NCBI RefSeq assembly: GCF_042651485.1
Contig: NZ_JBHSDH010000012.1
Span: 1-64,000 of the forward strand
DNA from: Sphingorhabdus_B arenilitoris
GTDB taxonomy: Bacteria > Pseudomonadota > Alphaproteobacteria > Sphingomonadales > Sphingomonadaceae
Length of the DNA: 64,000 bases
Direction of reading: 5' to 3'
Positions 51,783-60,078 of this stretch are shown in pieces; position 1 is the stretch's first letter; every line of letters starts with the position of its first letter. The translations under genes and the position numbers were made by a program. The notes under the pieces were generated by a model. The model did no database searches, had not been told where the DNA came from, and was given only the letters and a program-made list of their open reading frames with translations.

Positions 51783-54695
51783 TTACCCCAGCCGCCCCAA
51801 GGCGGCCTGTAGCCTTTCGGCTTCTGCGGATTTTTCGGTCAGATCGGCGCGGGCTTTCTCTACCGCTTCGGGCTTTGCGCGTTCAACGAAATTGGCATTC
51901 GACAGGCGGCCTGCCAAAGATTTGGCTTCCTTATCCGCCGCCTCCATCGCCTTGGTCAGCCGCGCTTTTTCCGCCGCAATATCGATAATGCCTTCCAGCG
52001 GCACGGTGATCGTTTCGCCGTCCACCACCAGCTGCATCGACGCGCCTGCGGGGGCCTCGCCAAAGCTAGCGCTGCCCATGCGGGCGACCCGTTCGAGCGT
52101 TGCGGACAGCGCAGCCACCTTGCTTTCCATCGCGGCAGGGAACCAGCAATCGAGCTTTGCCCCCGGCGAAATGCCCAGCTCATTCTTCGCGCTACGCATC
52201 GCGCTGGTGAAGGCGATGATCCAGTCAATCTCGGCCTTCGCCCCGGCACAGACCGCAGCACGCGGCGCAGGCCATTTGGCGACAATCAGATCATAGTTTC
52301 GTTCGCCCAGAGCGTGCCACAACTCTTCGGTGATGAAGGGCATAAACGGGTGTAGCATGACGAGTATCTGGTCAAGCACCCACCCGGCCACGCGGCGGGT
52401 TTCATCGGCATGGTCCACATTGTCGCCCTGCATAACCGGCTTAATCAGCTCCAGATACCAATCGCAGAAATTGTCCCAGACAAAATGGTAAATCGCATTT
52501 GCCGCCGCATCAAAACGCAAATCGGCGAGCGCCTTGTCGAGCGCGGCCTGACATTCCGCAACCTCGCCTATGATCCATCGGTTAACCGCGAGCGTCGCGG
52601 GCGGCGCGGCCAGCGTGTCCGATCCACCAATGCCATTGCCATGCGCAAAACGCGCTGCATTCCAAAGCTTAGTCGCGAAATTGCGGTATCCTTCGACCCG
52701 CTTGTCATCCATTTTAATGTCGCGCCCTTGGCTCTCCATCGCGGCCATGAAAAAGCGCAGCGCATCGGCGCCATATTGGTCAATCAGACCTAGCGGATCG
52801 ACAACATTGCCCTTGGACTTCGACATTTTCTGACCATCGGCGGCGCGGACCAGCCCGTGGAGATACAGCTTGCGCCACGGCACATCCTTCATGAAATGAA
52901 TACCCTGCATCGCCATCCGCGCATCCCAGAAAAACAGGATGTCAAAACCGCTGATCAGCAGATCGTTAGGGTAATGTTTGGAAAGCAGCGAGGGCGTGCC
53001 CACCCCGCTGCCACTAACTTCGCCTGCGGCGTCGTAAGTCTCGCTCCCCTCCCGCTTGCGGGAGGGGCTGGGGGTGGGGGGAGTGTCCACAAGAGCAGCG
53101 CTGGCGTTAGAAGCCCCCTCTCTTTCCGCAGCTACGCTGCTCCCTTCTCTCCCCTGAAGGGGAGAGAGATTTTCCTCCGGCCAACCCAGCGTGCCAAAAG
53201 GCCACAGGGCGCTAGAGAACCATGTGTCGAGAACATCAGAGTCCTGCGTGAGTTCAACCGCATCACCCGCCAACAGCTGCGCCGCAGCTTGATCCTCGGC
53301 GACATAGAAATTGCCATCCGCATCATACCAAGCCGGTATCCTATGCCCCCACCATAGCTGGCGCGACACGCACCAGGGCTGGATATTTTCCATCCAGTTG
53401 AAATAGGTTTTTGCCCAGCTTTTGGGGACAATCTCAATCGCGCCGGACTTCACTGCCTCAATCGCGGGCTGGGCCAGCACGTCGGCCTTCACATACCATT
53501 GGTCGGTGAGCCACGGTTCGATCACCACGCCGCCGCGGTCGCCAAAGGGCGTGGCGATGGTGCGCGGTTCGGCGTCATGCGCTTCGTTTTCGCCATCTTT
53601 GTTCTTGGTGATATGCGGGATCAGGTAGCCTTGCTCCTTCAACCGCTGCACGACCAGCTCACGCGCGCCGTCTACCTTGTCGCGGCGGAAGCGGTGCAGG
53701 CCGATATATTCATCTGGCACAAGCCCGTCTGCCGTCTGGCAGACATTCCCCTCGGCATCGAGCATATTGAGCATATCGCCGGGCGCAAAGCCCGCGCGCT
53801 TGCCAACCTCAAAATCGTTGAAATCATGCCCCGGCGTGATCTTCACCGCGCCGCTGCCCAATTCCGGATCGGCATGTTCATCGGCGATAATCGGCACACG
53901 GCGGCCGGTGATGGGCAGGATGACATGCTTGCCAATGACGCTTTGATAGCGCGGGTCCTCGGCATTCACCGCGACCGCCATATCGGCGAGCATCGTTTCG
54001 GGCCGCGTGGTGGCGACCTCAATATAATCCTGCCCATTATCTAAGGTGACGCCGTTACCATTTTCATCGGCGGCGAGCGGATATTTGAAATGCCAAAAGC
54101 TGCCCCTGACCTCCTGCGTTTCCACCTCAAGATCGGAAATCGCGGTTTTCAGCTTCGGGTCCCAATTCACCAGCCGCTTGTCGCGGTAGATCAGGCCTTC
54201 ATTATACAAATCGACAAAGACCTTGATCACCGCCTTCGAAAAATGCGGGTCCATGGTGAACTGCTCGCGCGACCAATCCATCGAGCAGCCCAAACGGCGC
54301 AGCTGCCGCGTAATAGTGCCGCCGCTTTCCTCTTTCCATTGCCATACTTTTTCGATGAAGCCGTCGCGGTCATAATTGGTCCGCTTGTCACCGGCGGCCT
54401 CCATCTGGCGTTCGACCACCATCTGCGTCGCGATGCCCGCATGGTCGGTGCCTACAACCCATAGCGCATCCTTACCGCGCAGCCGTTCATATCGGATCAT
54501 CAGGTCCTGCAGCGTATTGTCGAGCGCATGGCCGATATGCAGCGACCCCGTTACATTGGGCGGCGGGTTGACGATGGTGTAGGGCGCGGCATCGGGGCGT
54601 TCGGGACGGAACAGGCCGCGATCTTCCCAATGGCTATACCATTTGGTTTCAATTGCGGCGGGGTCAAAATTTTTGTCGATAGAAGCTTTTGTCAT
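51783..54695 (-). CDS. valS: Valyl-tRNA synthetase with in-frame insertion
   Basis: A class I synthetase of 970 residues from ATG 54695 (a start at 54707 adds four residues; a frame open to 54824 has an unlikely leader). HIGH is present as PPPNVTGSLHIGHAL and KMSKS as GQKMSKSKGNVVDP; the editing domain (ATTRPETMLAD...GHDFNDFEVG) and the C-terminal coiled coil (AEKARLTKAMEAADKEAKSL) are complete. Between LGWPEEN and LSKHYPNDLLISG, where relatives have a few residues, lie about 60 extra residues (about 507-568) made of two palindromic repeat units. The catalytic core on both sides is normal, so the enzyme is probably active. It is the last gene of the minus-strand run after xylA, 122 bp on, but probably has its own promoter. 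Confidence 0.93.
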   Translation of the reverse strand: MTKASIDKNFDPAAIETKWYSHWEDRGLFRPERPDAAPYTIVNPPPNVTGSLHIGHALDNTLQDLMIRYERLRGKDALWVVGTDHAGIATQMVVERQMEAAGDKRTNYDRDGFIEKVWQWKEESGGTITRQLRRLGCSMDWSREQFTMDPHFSKAVIKVFVDLYNEGLIYRDKRLVNWDPKLKTAISDLEVETQEVRGSFWHFKYPLAADENGNGVTLDNGQDYIEVATTRPETMLADMAVAVNAEDPRYQSVIGKHVILPITGRRVPIIADEHADPELGSGAVKITPGHDFNDFEVGKRAGFAPGDMLNMLDAEGNVCQTADGLVPDEYIGLHRFRRDKVDGARELVVQRLKEQGYLIPHITKNKDGENEAHDAEPRTIATPFGDRGGVVIEPWLTDQWYVKADVLAQPAIEAVKSGAIEIVPKSWAKTYFNWMENIQPWCVSRQLWWGHRIPAWYDADGNFYVAEDQAAAQLLAGDAVELTQDSDVLDTWFSSALWPFGTLGWPEENLSPLQGREGSSVAAEREGASNASAALVDTPPTPSPSRKREGSETYDAAGEVSGSGVGTPSLLSKHYPNDLLISGFDILFFWDARMAMQGIHFMKDVPWRKLYLHGLVRAADGQKMSKSKGNVVDPLGLIDQYGADALRFFMAAMESQGRDIKMDDKRVEGYRNFATKLWNAARFAHGNGIGGSDTLAAPPATLAVNRWIIGEVAECQAALDKALADLRFDAAANAIYHFVWDNFCDWYLELIKPVMQGDNVDHADETRRVAGWVLDQILVMLHPFMPFITEELWHALGERNYDLIVAKWPAPRAAVCAGAKAEIDWIIAFTSAMRSAKNELGISPGAKLDCWFPAAMESKVAALSATLERVARMGSASFGEAPAGASMQLVVDGETITVPLEGIIDIAAEKARLTKAMEAADKEAKSLAGRLSNANFVERAKPEAVEKARADLTEKSAEAERLQAALGRLG
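52986..53172. repeat. Palindromic repeat elements inserted in valS
   Basis: Two palindromes sit in this 187-bp stretch. One is CCCCTCCCGC-TT-GCGGGAGGGG (53046-53067, perfect 10-bp arms) followed by a GGGGGTGGGG tract; the other is TCTCTCCCC-TGAA-GGGGAGAGA (53146-53167, perfect 9-bp arms). Both are typical intergenic repeats of sphingomonads, here read through in frame as Pro/Ser/Arg/Gly-rich peptide. Confidence 0.75.
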
Positions 54696-54816
54696 GGGCA
54701 GGGCCATAACGTGAAGAGCCGCCAAGGGGAAGCCGCAGTTTGCGGAAAAAATGGGGCGATAATCCCACGCGGTGCCGCCTGCTAAAGGCCGAAAACACCG
54801 CGCGGGAGATATGCGA

Positions 54817-56130
54817 TCAAGCAAATTTGTTGATCAGATTTTCCAGCATTTCCTGACGCCCGGAAACTTGTTTCGGGCTGATATTGCCGTTCAAGGCATA
54901 ATCGGCAACGCTGGCAAGGTCCGATTTGCCGGACAATATGTCTTGGCCAAATGCCTCTTTCCAACCGGCATAGCGTTGTTCGACAAAGCCATCGAGCGTG
55001 CCGTCTTCGATGATCGCAGCGGCGGCCAGCAGGCCTTTGGCAAGCACGTCAACGCCGCCAACATGGGCATAGAACATATCCTGCGGATCGATGGATTGAC
55101 GGCGCACTTTGGCGTCAAAGTTAAATCCGCCTGTGGTAAAACCGCCGCCTTTCAGCAGGTGATAGATGACGAGCGTTAATTCTGGCACGCTATTGGGGAA
55201 TTGGTCGGTGTCCCAGCCATTTTGCGGATCGCCCCGGTTAATATCGATCGAACCCATAATGCCATAAGCGTTGGCAACTGCGACTTCATGTTCAAAGCTG
55301 TTGCCCGCCAATGTCGCGTGGTTTGCTTCGATATTGACCTTGATCTCTTTTTCCAGGCCGTAATGTTTCAGGAAGCCATAAACCGTGGCAGTGTCGCGGT
55401 CATATTGATGCTTGGTCGGTTCATGCGGTTTGGGCTCAATCAGGATCGTGCCATCAAATCCGATTTTATGTTTATGTTCGACAACCATATTCAGAAAGCG
55501 GCCGAGCTGATCCATTTCCTGACTCAAATTGGTGTTTAATATAGTGTCATAGCCTTCACGGCCGCCCCACAGGACATAGTTCGCCCCGCCCAGTTGATGC
55601 GTGACTTCCAGCATCGAACGCACCTGATGTGCGGCCCAGGCAAAAATTTCGGGATTGGGATTGGTCGCCCCGCCGGCGGCATAGCGCGGGTGGCTGAAAA
55701 GATTGGCGGTGCCCCACAAAAGCTGCACGCCGGTTTCGGCAATCTTGCCTTCCATCTTCGTCGCAATCGCCTCCAGCTCGCGGCTATACTCGGCGGGCGT
55801 GTTATGCGCGGCCATCGCGTCGACATCATGGAAGCAGTAAAAAGGCGCGCCCAATTTGGTGAAAAAGTCAAAGGCATTGTCGAGCTTTATCTGCGCCAAT
55901 TCTGGGGTAACCAGCTCGCCGGGATGCCATGGACGTTCAAATGTGCCCGCGCCGAAAATGTCATTCCCTGGCCAAGCAAAGCTGTGCCAATAGCATACCG
56001 CCCAGCGCAAATGATCGCGCATCGATTTGCCGAGCACCATTTGATCGGCATCATAATAGCGGTAGGCCAGCGGATTATTGCTGCTGGTGCCTTCAAATTT
56101 AATTTTCTCTACGTCTTTGAAATAACTCAT
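54817..56130 (-). CDS. xylA: Xylose isomerase
   Basis: A 437-residue enzyme from ATG 56130, chosen because GGAAGG lies 7 bp upstream and the length matches the family; an ATG at 56148 would add six residues. It interconverts D-xylose and D-xylulose with two divalent metals. Active-site His101 and Asp104 (FHDVD) stand at the canonical numbers, and WGGREGYDTILNT, the metal-binding EPKPHEPTKHQYD and IEANHATLAGNSFEHE are intact. It follows xylB by 21 bp and so belongs to the epimerase-xylB-xylA transcript, under the operator at 58515. Confidence 0.95.
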   Translation of the reverse strand: MSYFKDVEKIKFEGTSSNNPLAYRYYDADQMVLGKSMRDHLRWAVCYWHSFAWPGNDIFGAGTFERPWHPGELVTPELAQIKLDNAFDFFTKLGAPFYCFHDVDAMAAHNTPAEYSRELEAIATKMEGKIAETGVQLLWGTANLFSHPRYAAGGATNPNPEIFAWAAHQVRSMLEVTHQLGGANYVLWGGREGYDTILNTNLSQEMDQLGRFLNMVVEHKHKIGFDGTILIEPKPHEPTKHQYDRDTATVYGFLKHYGLEKEIKVNIEANHATLAGNSFEHEVAVANAYGIMGSIDINRGDPQNGWDTDQFPNSVPELTLVIYHLLKGGGFTTGGFNFDAKVRRQSIDPQDMFYAHVGGVDVLAKGLLAAAAIIEDGTLDGFVEQRYAGWKEAFGQDILSGKSDLASVADYALNGNISPKQVSGRQEMLENLINKFA

Positions 56131-56151
56131 GTTCAATCCTTCCTTCATGTC

Positions 56152-57567
56152 TCAAAATAATGGGCGCAGCGTGCTGTATAAGCTGCGGAATTTGTGGAGC
56201 CGTTCGCTGCAATCGCGCTGCGGGTGATAACGGGCGAGTTCAGCTGGCTTAGTGCAAATTTCCTCTGCGCTGCCGCCGCCGACGCAAAGCTGTGCCAGCC
56301 GCGCCGCGCCATAGGCCGGGCCAAGCGCCGCGCCGTCGCGGTAGACAAGTGGCAGGCCAATGCTGTCGGCCAATATCTGCGCCCACCAAGATGAACGCGA
56401 TCCGCCGCCAATCACCGACAGTTCATCAAGATCCAGCGCGAGCGCATCAAGCCCGTCGCGCAGCCCAAAAGCCACGCCTTCCAGCACCGAAGCGATCAAA
56501 GCCGCGCCGTCGGTATCATGGTTCAGCCCGAAAAAGACGCCCAGCGCATTGGGGTCATTATGCGGCGTGCGCTCCCCCGACAAATAGGGGAGGAATATCG
56601 GGGTATCATCACGGTGGCCCCGTTGTTCAGCCGCCGCAAGCGCCGCCGGAACATCGGTAAAGCCCGCCAGCTTTGCCGCCCAATCGAGGCAGGCCGCGGC
56701 GGACAGCATCACCGACATGACGTGCCAGCGGCCGGGTAGGGCATGGCAAAATGCATGGACGCCGTTTGCCGGGTCGGGCCGGAATCCATCGCCCGAGGCA
56801 AAGATCACGCCCGATGTGCCCAGACTTAAAAATGCATCCTTGGCATTGATGACGCCTGCGCCAACCGCGCCCGCCGCTTGGTCCCCGCCGCCGCCTGCAA
56901 CCGGTATCACAGGTAGGCCAAGGCTTTCGGCAATGGCGGGTAACAACACGCCGCCCGACTCGCTTCCTTCGATCAGGCCGGGCATTTGCGCTTCGGTGAG
57001 GCCCGTGGCGGCCAGCATTTCGGCGGACCATGTGCGTTTGCCGACATCCAGCCACAGCGATCCCGCAGCATCCGACATATCGGACAATTTTTCACCGGTC
57101 ATGCACAGACGGATATAATCTTTGGGCAGCAGGACCATTTTGACCTGCGCAAAAATATCAGGCTCATTGTCCCGCACCCATGCCAGTTTCGGCGCGGTAA
57201 AGCCCGGCATGGCGAGGTTGCCGGTATGCTCGCGGGCGGCGGCATCCAATAGCGCACATTGCGGCGCGCTGCGTCCGTCATTCCACAATATGGCGGGACG
57301 CAGCACGGCGTCAGCTTCGCCGAGCAAGACCGCACCATGCATTTGCCCCGACAGGCCGGCACCGCGCAGTTGACCGCGTAAATCGGCGGGCAGGGCAAGG
57401 ATCGATTCCTGCACCGCATTCCACCAATCTTCGGGATTTTGTTCCGACCATAATGGCTGCGGACGCGAAATGGGCAGGGCAACGGTTTTTTCCGCCACAA
57501 CCGCGCCGTCATCCGCCATGATGATCGTTTTGACACCTGATGTGCCAATATCAATTCCCAACCACAT
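56152..57567 (-). CDS. xylB: Xylulokinase
   Basis: A 471-residue FGGY-family kinase that phosphorylates D-xylulose to enter the pentose phosphate pathway. The N-terminal ATPase strand GIDIGTSGVKTIIMADDG, the substrate loop SGQMHGAVLL, LWNDGRSAPQC, the catalytic GGGGDQAAGAVGAG and the C-terminal ADSIGLPLVYRDGAALGPAYGAA are all visible. Its ATG overlaps the epimerase stop (TAATG), and xylA follows closely, giving one operon. Confidence 0.93.
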   Translation of the reverse strand: MWLGIDIGTSGVKTIIMADDGAVVAEKTVALPISRPQPLWSEQNPEDWWNAVQESILALPADLRGQLRGAGLSGQMHGAVLLGEADAVLRPAILWNDGRSAPQCALLDAAAREHTGNLAMPGFTAPKLAWVRDNEPDIFAQVKMVLLPKDYIRLCMTGEKLSDMSDAAGSLWLDVGKRTWSAEMLAATGLTEAQMPGLIEGSESGGVLLPAIAESLGLPVIPVAGGGGDQAAGAVGAGVINAKDAFLSLGTSGVIFASGDGFRPDPANGVHAFCHALPGRWHVMSVMLSAAACLDWAAKLAGFTDVPAALAAAEQRGHRDDTPIFLPYLSGERTPHNDPNALGVFFGLNHDTDGAALIASVLEGVAFGLRDGLDALALDLDELSVIGGGSRSSWWAQILADSIGLPLVYRDGAALGPAYGAARLAQLCVGGGSAEEICTKPAELARYHPQRDCSERLHKFRSLYSTLRPLF

Positions 57568-58418
57568 TATTCCGGCTCCTGCACAATAAATTCAACTTGT
57601 CGCTCTGCGCGCTCGCCGGGCATCAGCCAGCATTGGCCACTGTTTTCCTCTGGCAGGTCGCTATTCACCGCATCGGGAATATGGCTGACCGGCTCGACAC
57701 AGAAATAATCCTCGCCCTGCGGCAAATAAACATGCGCAAATTGATTCAGCCCGTCTGTTTTCATCGTCAGCCGCCATGCAGGCGCAGTGATGACGATATC
57801 GCCGCCCCCGCTGCGCGCATAACAATGGTCAATGAAGCTGCCGTCAAACCAGTCTGGCTGGGCATCATAGCTTTCATAGCCATCCGGCAAACGGTCCGCG
57901 CCGTTATTCCACCGGCCTGCAACCGGCATCGACAAATGGGCGCCGCCGCGCGGGAAATAGGGGTGCAGGCCGAGACCATAAGGCATTTTGCTCTGCGCCC
58001 GGTTGGTTATCGCGATTCGGTGGATATAGCCATTATCGGTCAGCTCAAAATGCTGTTCGGCGTCATAGGCCCATGGCCAGATGCTGCCATCATGGCTTTG
58101 CATCAGCGCCGCCGACGTTTCATCCGATGCCGATATGTGCCAAGGGGTGATCCATCCCAATCCGTGCAGGCTATGCTCGCCGTCGGCGGCTTCATGAGTC
58201 ATCGGCAAAGTCACATCTTGGCCGTTCGCTGTAAAGCGGCCGTGGGCAATCCGGTTGCAATAGGGAATGAGCGGAAAATTGGAGAGTTTAAGGGGGTCAG
58301 AGCCGTTATCTGCGGGCCGGAAAATGTCATGACCGCGCCAAGTAAAGCGGCCAATGCCGCCGCCGCGCTCGGGCAAAAGCTGCAGGCAAACATCGTCTTT
58401 GTCCAACGCTAAGCCCAA
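57567..58418 (-). CDS. Aldose 1-epimerase
   Basis: A protein of 283 residues if started at TTG 58418, which has GAGGGAGGATAT immediately upstream; a GTG at 58472 would add 18 residues without a good site. It converts alpha and beta anomers of aldoses (mutarotase). Family marks are LIPYCNRIAHGRF, the catalytic-type His in HSLHGLGW, LGLHPYFPR and the C-terminal Glu region VEPVSHIPDAVN. As the first gene of the xylBA operon it probably acts on xylose released by the GH3 enzyme. The LacI-type operator at 58515-58526 lies about 100 bp upstream. Confidence 0.85.
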   Translation of the reverse strand: MGLALDKDDVCLQLLPERGGGIGRFTWRGHDIFRPADNGSDPLKLSNFPLIPYCNRIAHGRFTANGQDVTLPMTHEAADGEHSLHGLGWITPWHISASDETSAALMQSHDGSIWPWAYDAEQHFELTDNGYIHRIAITNRAQSKMPYGLGLHPYFPRGGAHLSMPVAGRWNNGADRLPDGYESYDAQPDWFDGSFIDHCYARSGGGDIVITAPAWRLTMKTDGLNQFAHVYLPQGEDYFCVEPVSHIPDAVNSDLPEENSGQCWLMPGERAERQVEFIVQEPE

Positions 58419-58514
58419 AATATCCTCCCTCGTATGATATACACGAAACTGCCCCCAAAACAGCTTTGTCACAAAAGCATTGACTCGCTACAAAGGGGAA
58501 GTCAAACAAAATAC

Positions 58515-58526
58515 GGTAGCGCTACC
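58515..58526. promoter_or_regulatory. LacI-type operator between epimerase and transporter genes
   Basis: GGTAGCGCTACC is a perfect 12-bp palindrome with a central CG, the hallmark of LacI-family sites. It sits in the 158-bp divergent promoter region and is 51 bp before the transporter ATG. Near copies occur at 62507 and 62543 next to the LacI-type gene. Confidence 0.8.
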
Positions 58527-58576
58527 ATAATTATCCATTTGGCGGTTTCGGGAGCGTAAATTTGGGAGAGAATAAT

Positions 58577-59983
58577 ATGCAGGATCAGCAAATAGGAGGC
58601 GAAACCAACTTCGCCTTCATCACCCTGATCGTCGGAGTGGCGACGATTGGCGGTTTCTTATTCGGCTTTGACAGCGGCGTTATTAACGGCACTGTCGATG
58701 GCCTGAAAATTGCTTTTAATTCAGATAGCATCGGCACGGGTTTTAACGTTGCGTCGATGTTGCTTGGCTGCGCCGTGGGTGCATTTGCCGCTGGGCGTTT
58801 GGCGGATCAATTTGGACGGCGTATGATCCTGCTTGCGTCGGCGGTTTTTTTCCTGATTAGCGCCTGGGGATCGGGCATCGCGGTGTCATCCACCGAATTC
58901 ATCATTTACCGTGTCATTGGCGGCTTTGCCGTTGGCGCTGCCAGCGTGCTCGCGCCGGTTTATGTCAGCGAGGTAACCCCTGCCCATATGCGCGGCCGTT
59001 TATCGAGCATACAGCAGATCATGATCATCATCGGTTTGACGGCGGCTTTTTTATCCAACTATCTGTTGGCCGGAATTGCAGGATCTTCGACCGCGAAATT
59101 CATGTGGGGATATGAAGCCTGGCGGTGGATGTTCTGGATTGAAATGGCACCGGCGGCTCTGTTTTTCGTGGCCTTGCTATTCATCCCGGAAAGCCCGCGC
59201 TATCTGGTTTTGAAAAAACAGCATGATAAAGCCCAGCAGGTTCTGACTCGCCTGTTTGGCGCAGCAGAGGCAGAGCGTAAGGTCGCGGCGATTGAAGCAT
59301 CGTTGGCCAGCGACCACCAACCGCGGCTGTCCGACCTGTTGACGCCCACTGGCGGCGTCCGCAAAATTGTGTGGGTCGGCATCGGCCTCGCAGTTTTTCA
59401 GCAGCTGGTTGGGATCAATGTCGTTTTCTATTATGGTGCGGTTCTGTGGCAAGCGGTCGGCTTCAGCGAAAATGACGCGCTGGCGATCAATGTGCTCAGC
59501 GGCACTTTGTCGATAGCGGCTTGCTTGATTGCCATATTGGTTATCGACAAAATCGGACGCAAGCCATTGCTGATGATCGGCTCGATCGGGATGACGATTA
59601 CATTGGGCGCAATGGCGATCGCATTTTCCACCGGCAGTTTTGACGGCGAAAAGCTGGTGCTGTCGGATAATGCCGGTCTGGTCGCGCTTATTGCCGCCAA
59701 TGCCTATGCGGCTTTGTTCAACCTAAGCTGGGGGCCAGTTATGTGGGTCATGCTTGGCGAAATGTTCCCCAACCAGATTCGCGGATCGGGCCTTGCGGTC
59801 AGCGGCTTTGCCCAATGGGTTGCCAACTTTGGTATCACTATGACATTCCCGATTATGCTCACCTCCATTGGCCTTATGGGAGCCTATGGTTTTTACGCCA
59901 TCAGCGCGCTGATATCGGTGCTGTTCGTGGCGAAGCTGGTATATGAAACCAAGGGCCGTGAATTGGAGGATATGGAAGGATAA
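58577..59983 (+). CDS. MFS sugar:H+ symporter (XylE-like)
   Basis: A 468-residue protein from ATG 58577, with GGGAGAGAAT just before it. It has twelve hydrophobic spans. Sugar-porter signatures are GRLADQFGRRMILL after helix 2, PESPRYLVLKK after helix 6, DKIGRKPLLMIG in the second half, and the QQLVGINVVFYYG substrate helix. By neighbourhood (xylA, xylB, epimerase) it probably imports xylose or short xylo-oligosaccharides. The operator at 58515 should control it. A terminator follows at 60007-60043. Confidence 0.88.
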   Translation: MQDQQIGGETNFAFITLIVGVATIGGFLFGFDSGVINGTVDGLKIAFNSDSIGTGFNVASMLLGCAVGAFAAGRLADQFGRRMILLASAVFFLISAWGSGIAVSSTEFIIYRVIGGFAVGAASVLAPVYVSEVTPAHMRGRLSSIQQIMIIIGLTAAFLSNYLLAGIAGSSTAKFMWGYEAWRWMFWIEMAPAALFFVALLFIPESPRYLVLKKQHDKAQQVLTRLFGAAEAERKVAAIEASLASDHQPRLSDLLTPTGGVRKIVWVGIGLAVFQQLVGINVVFYYGAVLWQAVGFSENDALAINVLSGTLSIAACLIAILVIDKIGRKPLLMIGSIGMTITLGAMAIAFSTGSFDGEKLVLSDNAGLVALIAANAYAALFNLSWGPVMWVMLGEMFPNQIRGSGLAVSGFAQWVANFGITMTFPIMLTSIGLMGAYGFYAISALISVLFVAKLVYETKGRELEDMEG

Positions 59984-60006
59984 GCTTCCTGCCATATAGG
60001 ATATAG

Positions 60007-60043
60007 AAAAAGCCCGTAAGTCATTTGACCTACGGGCTTTTTT
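60007..60043. terminator. Bidirectional terminator
   Basis: A perfect 12-bp stem (AAAAAGCCCGTA with TACGGGCTTTTT), with an inner GTCA/TGAC pairing, flanked by A-run and T-run. It lies between the convergent transporter and GH3 genes and can stop both. Confidence 0.92.
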
Positions 60044-60078
60044 ATGACCGGTGCTGTGCCGGATAAACCGGCGGCGTG

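Noticed and set aside
54696..54824. Extended N-terminus for valyl-tRNA synthetase
   Set aside because: The added residues overlap the xylA stop and are not ValS-like; the conserved start is near FDPAAIETKWY.
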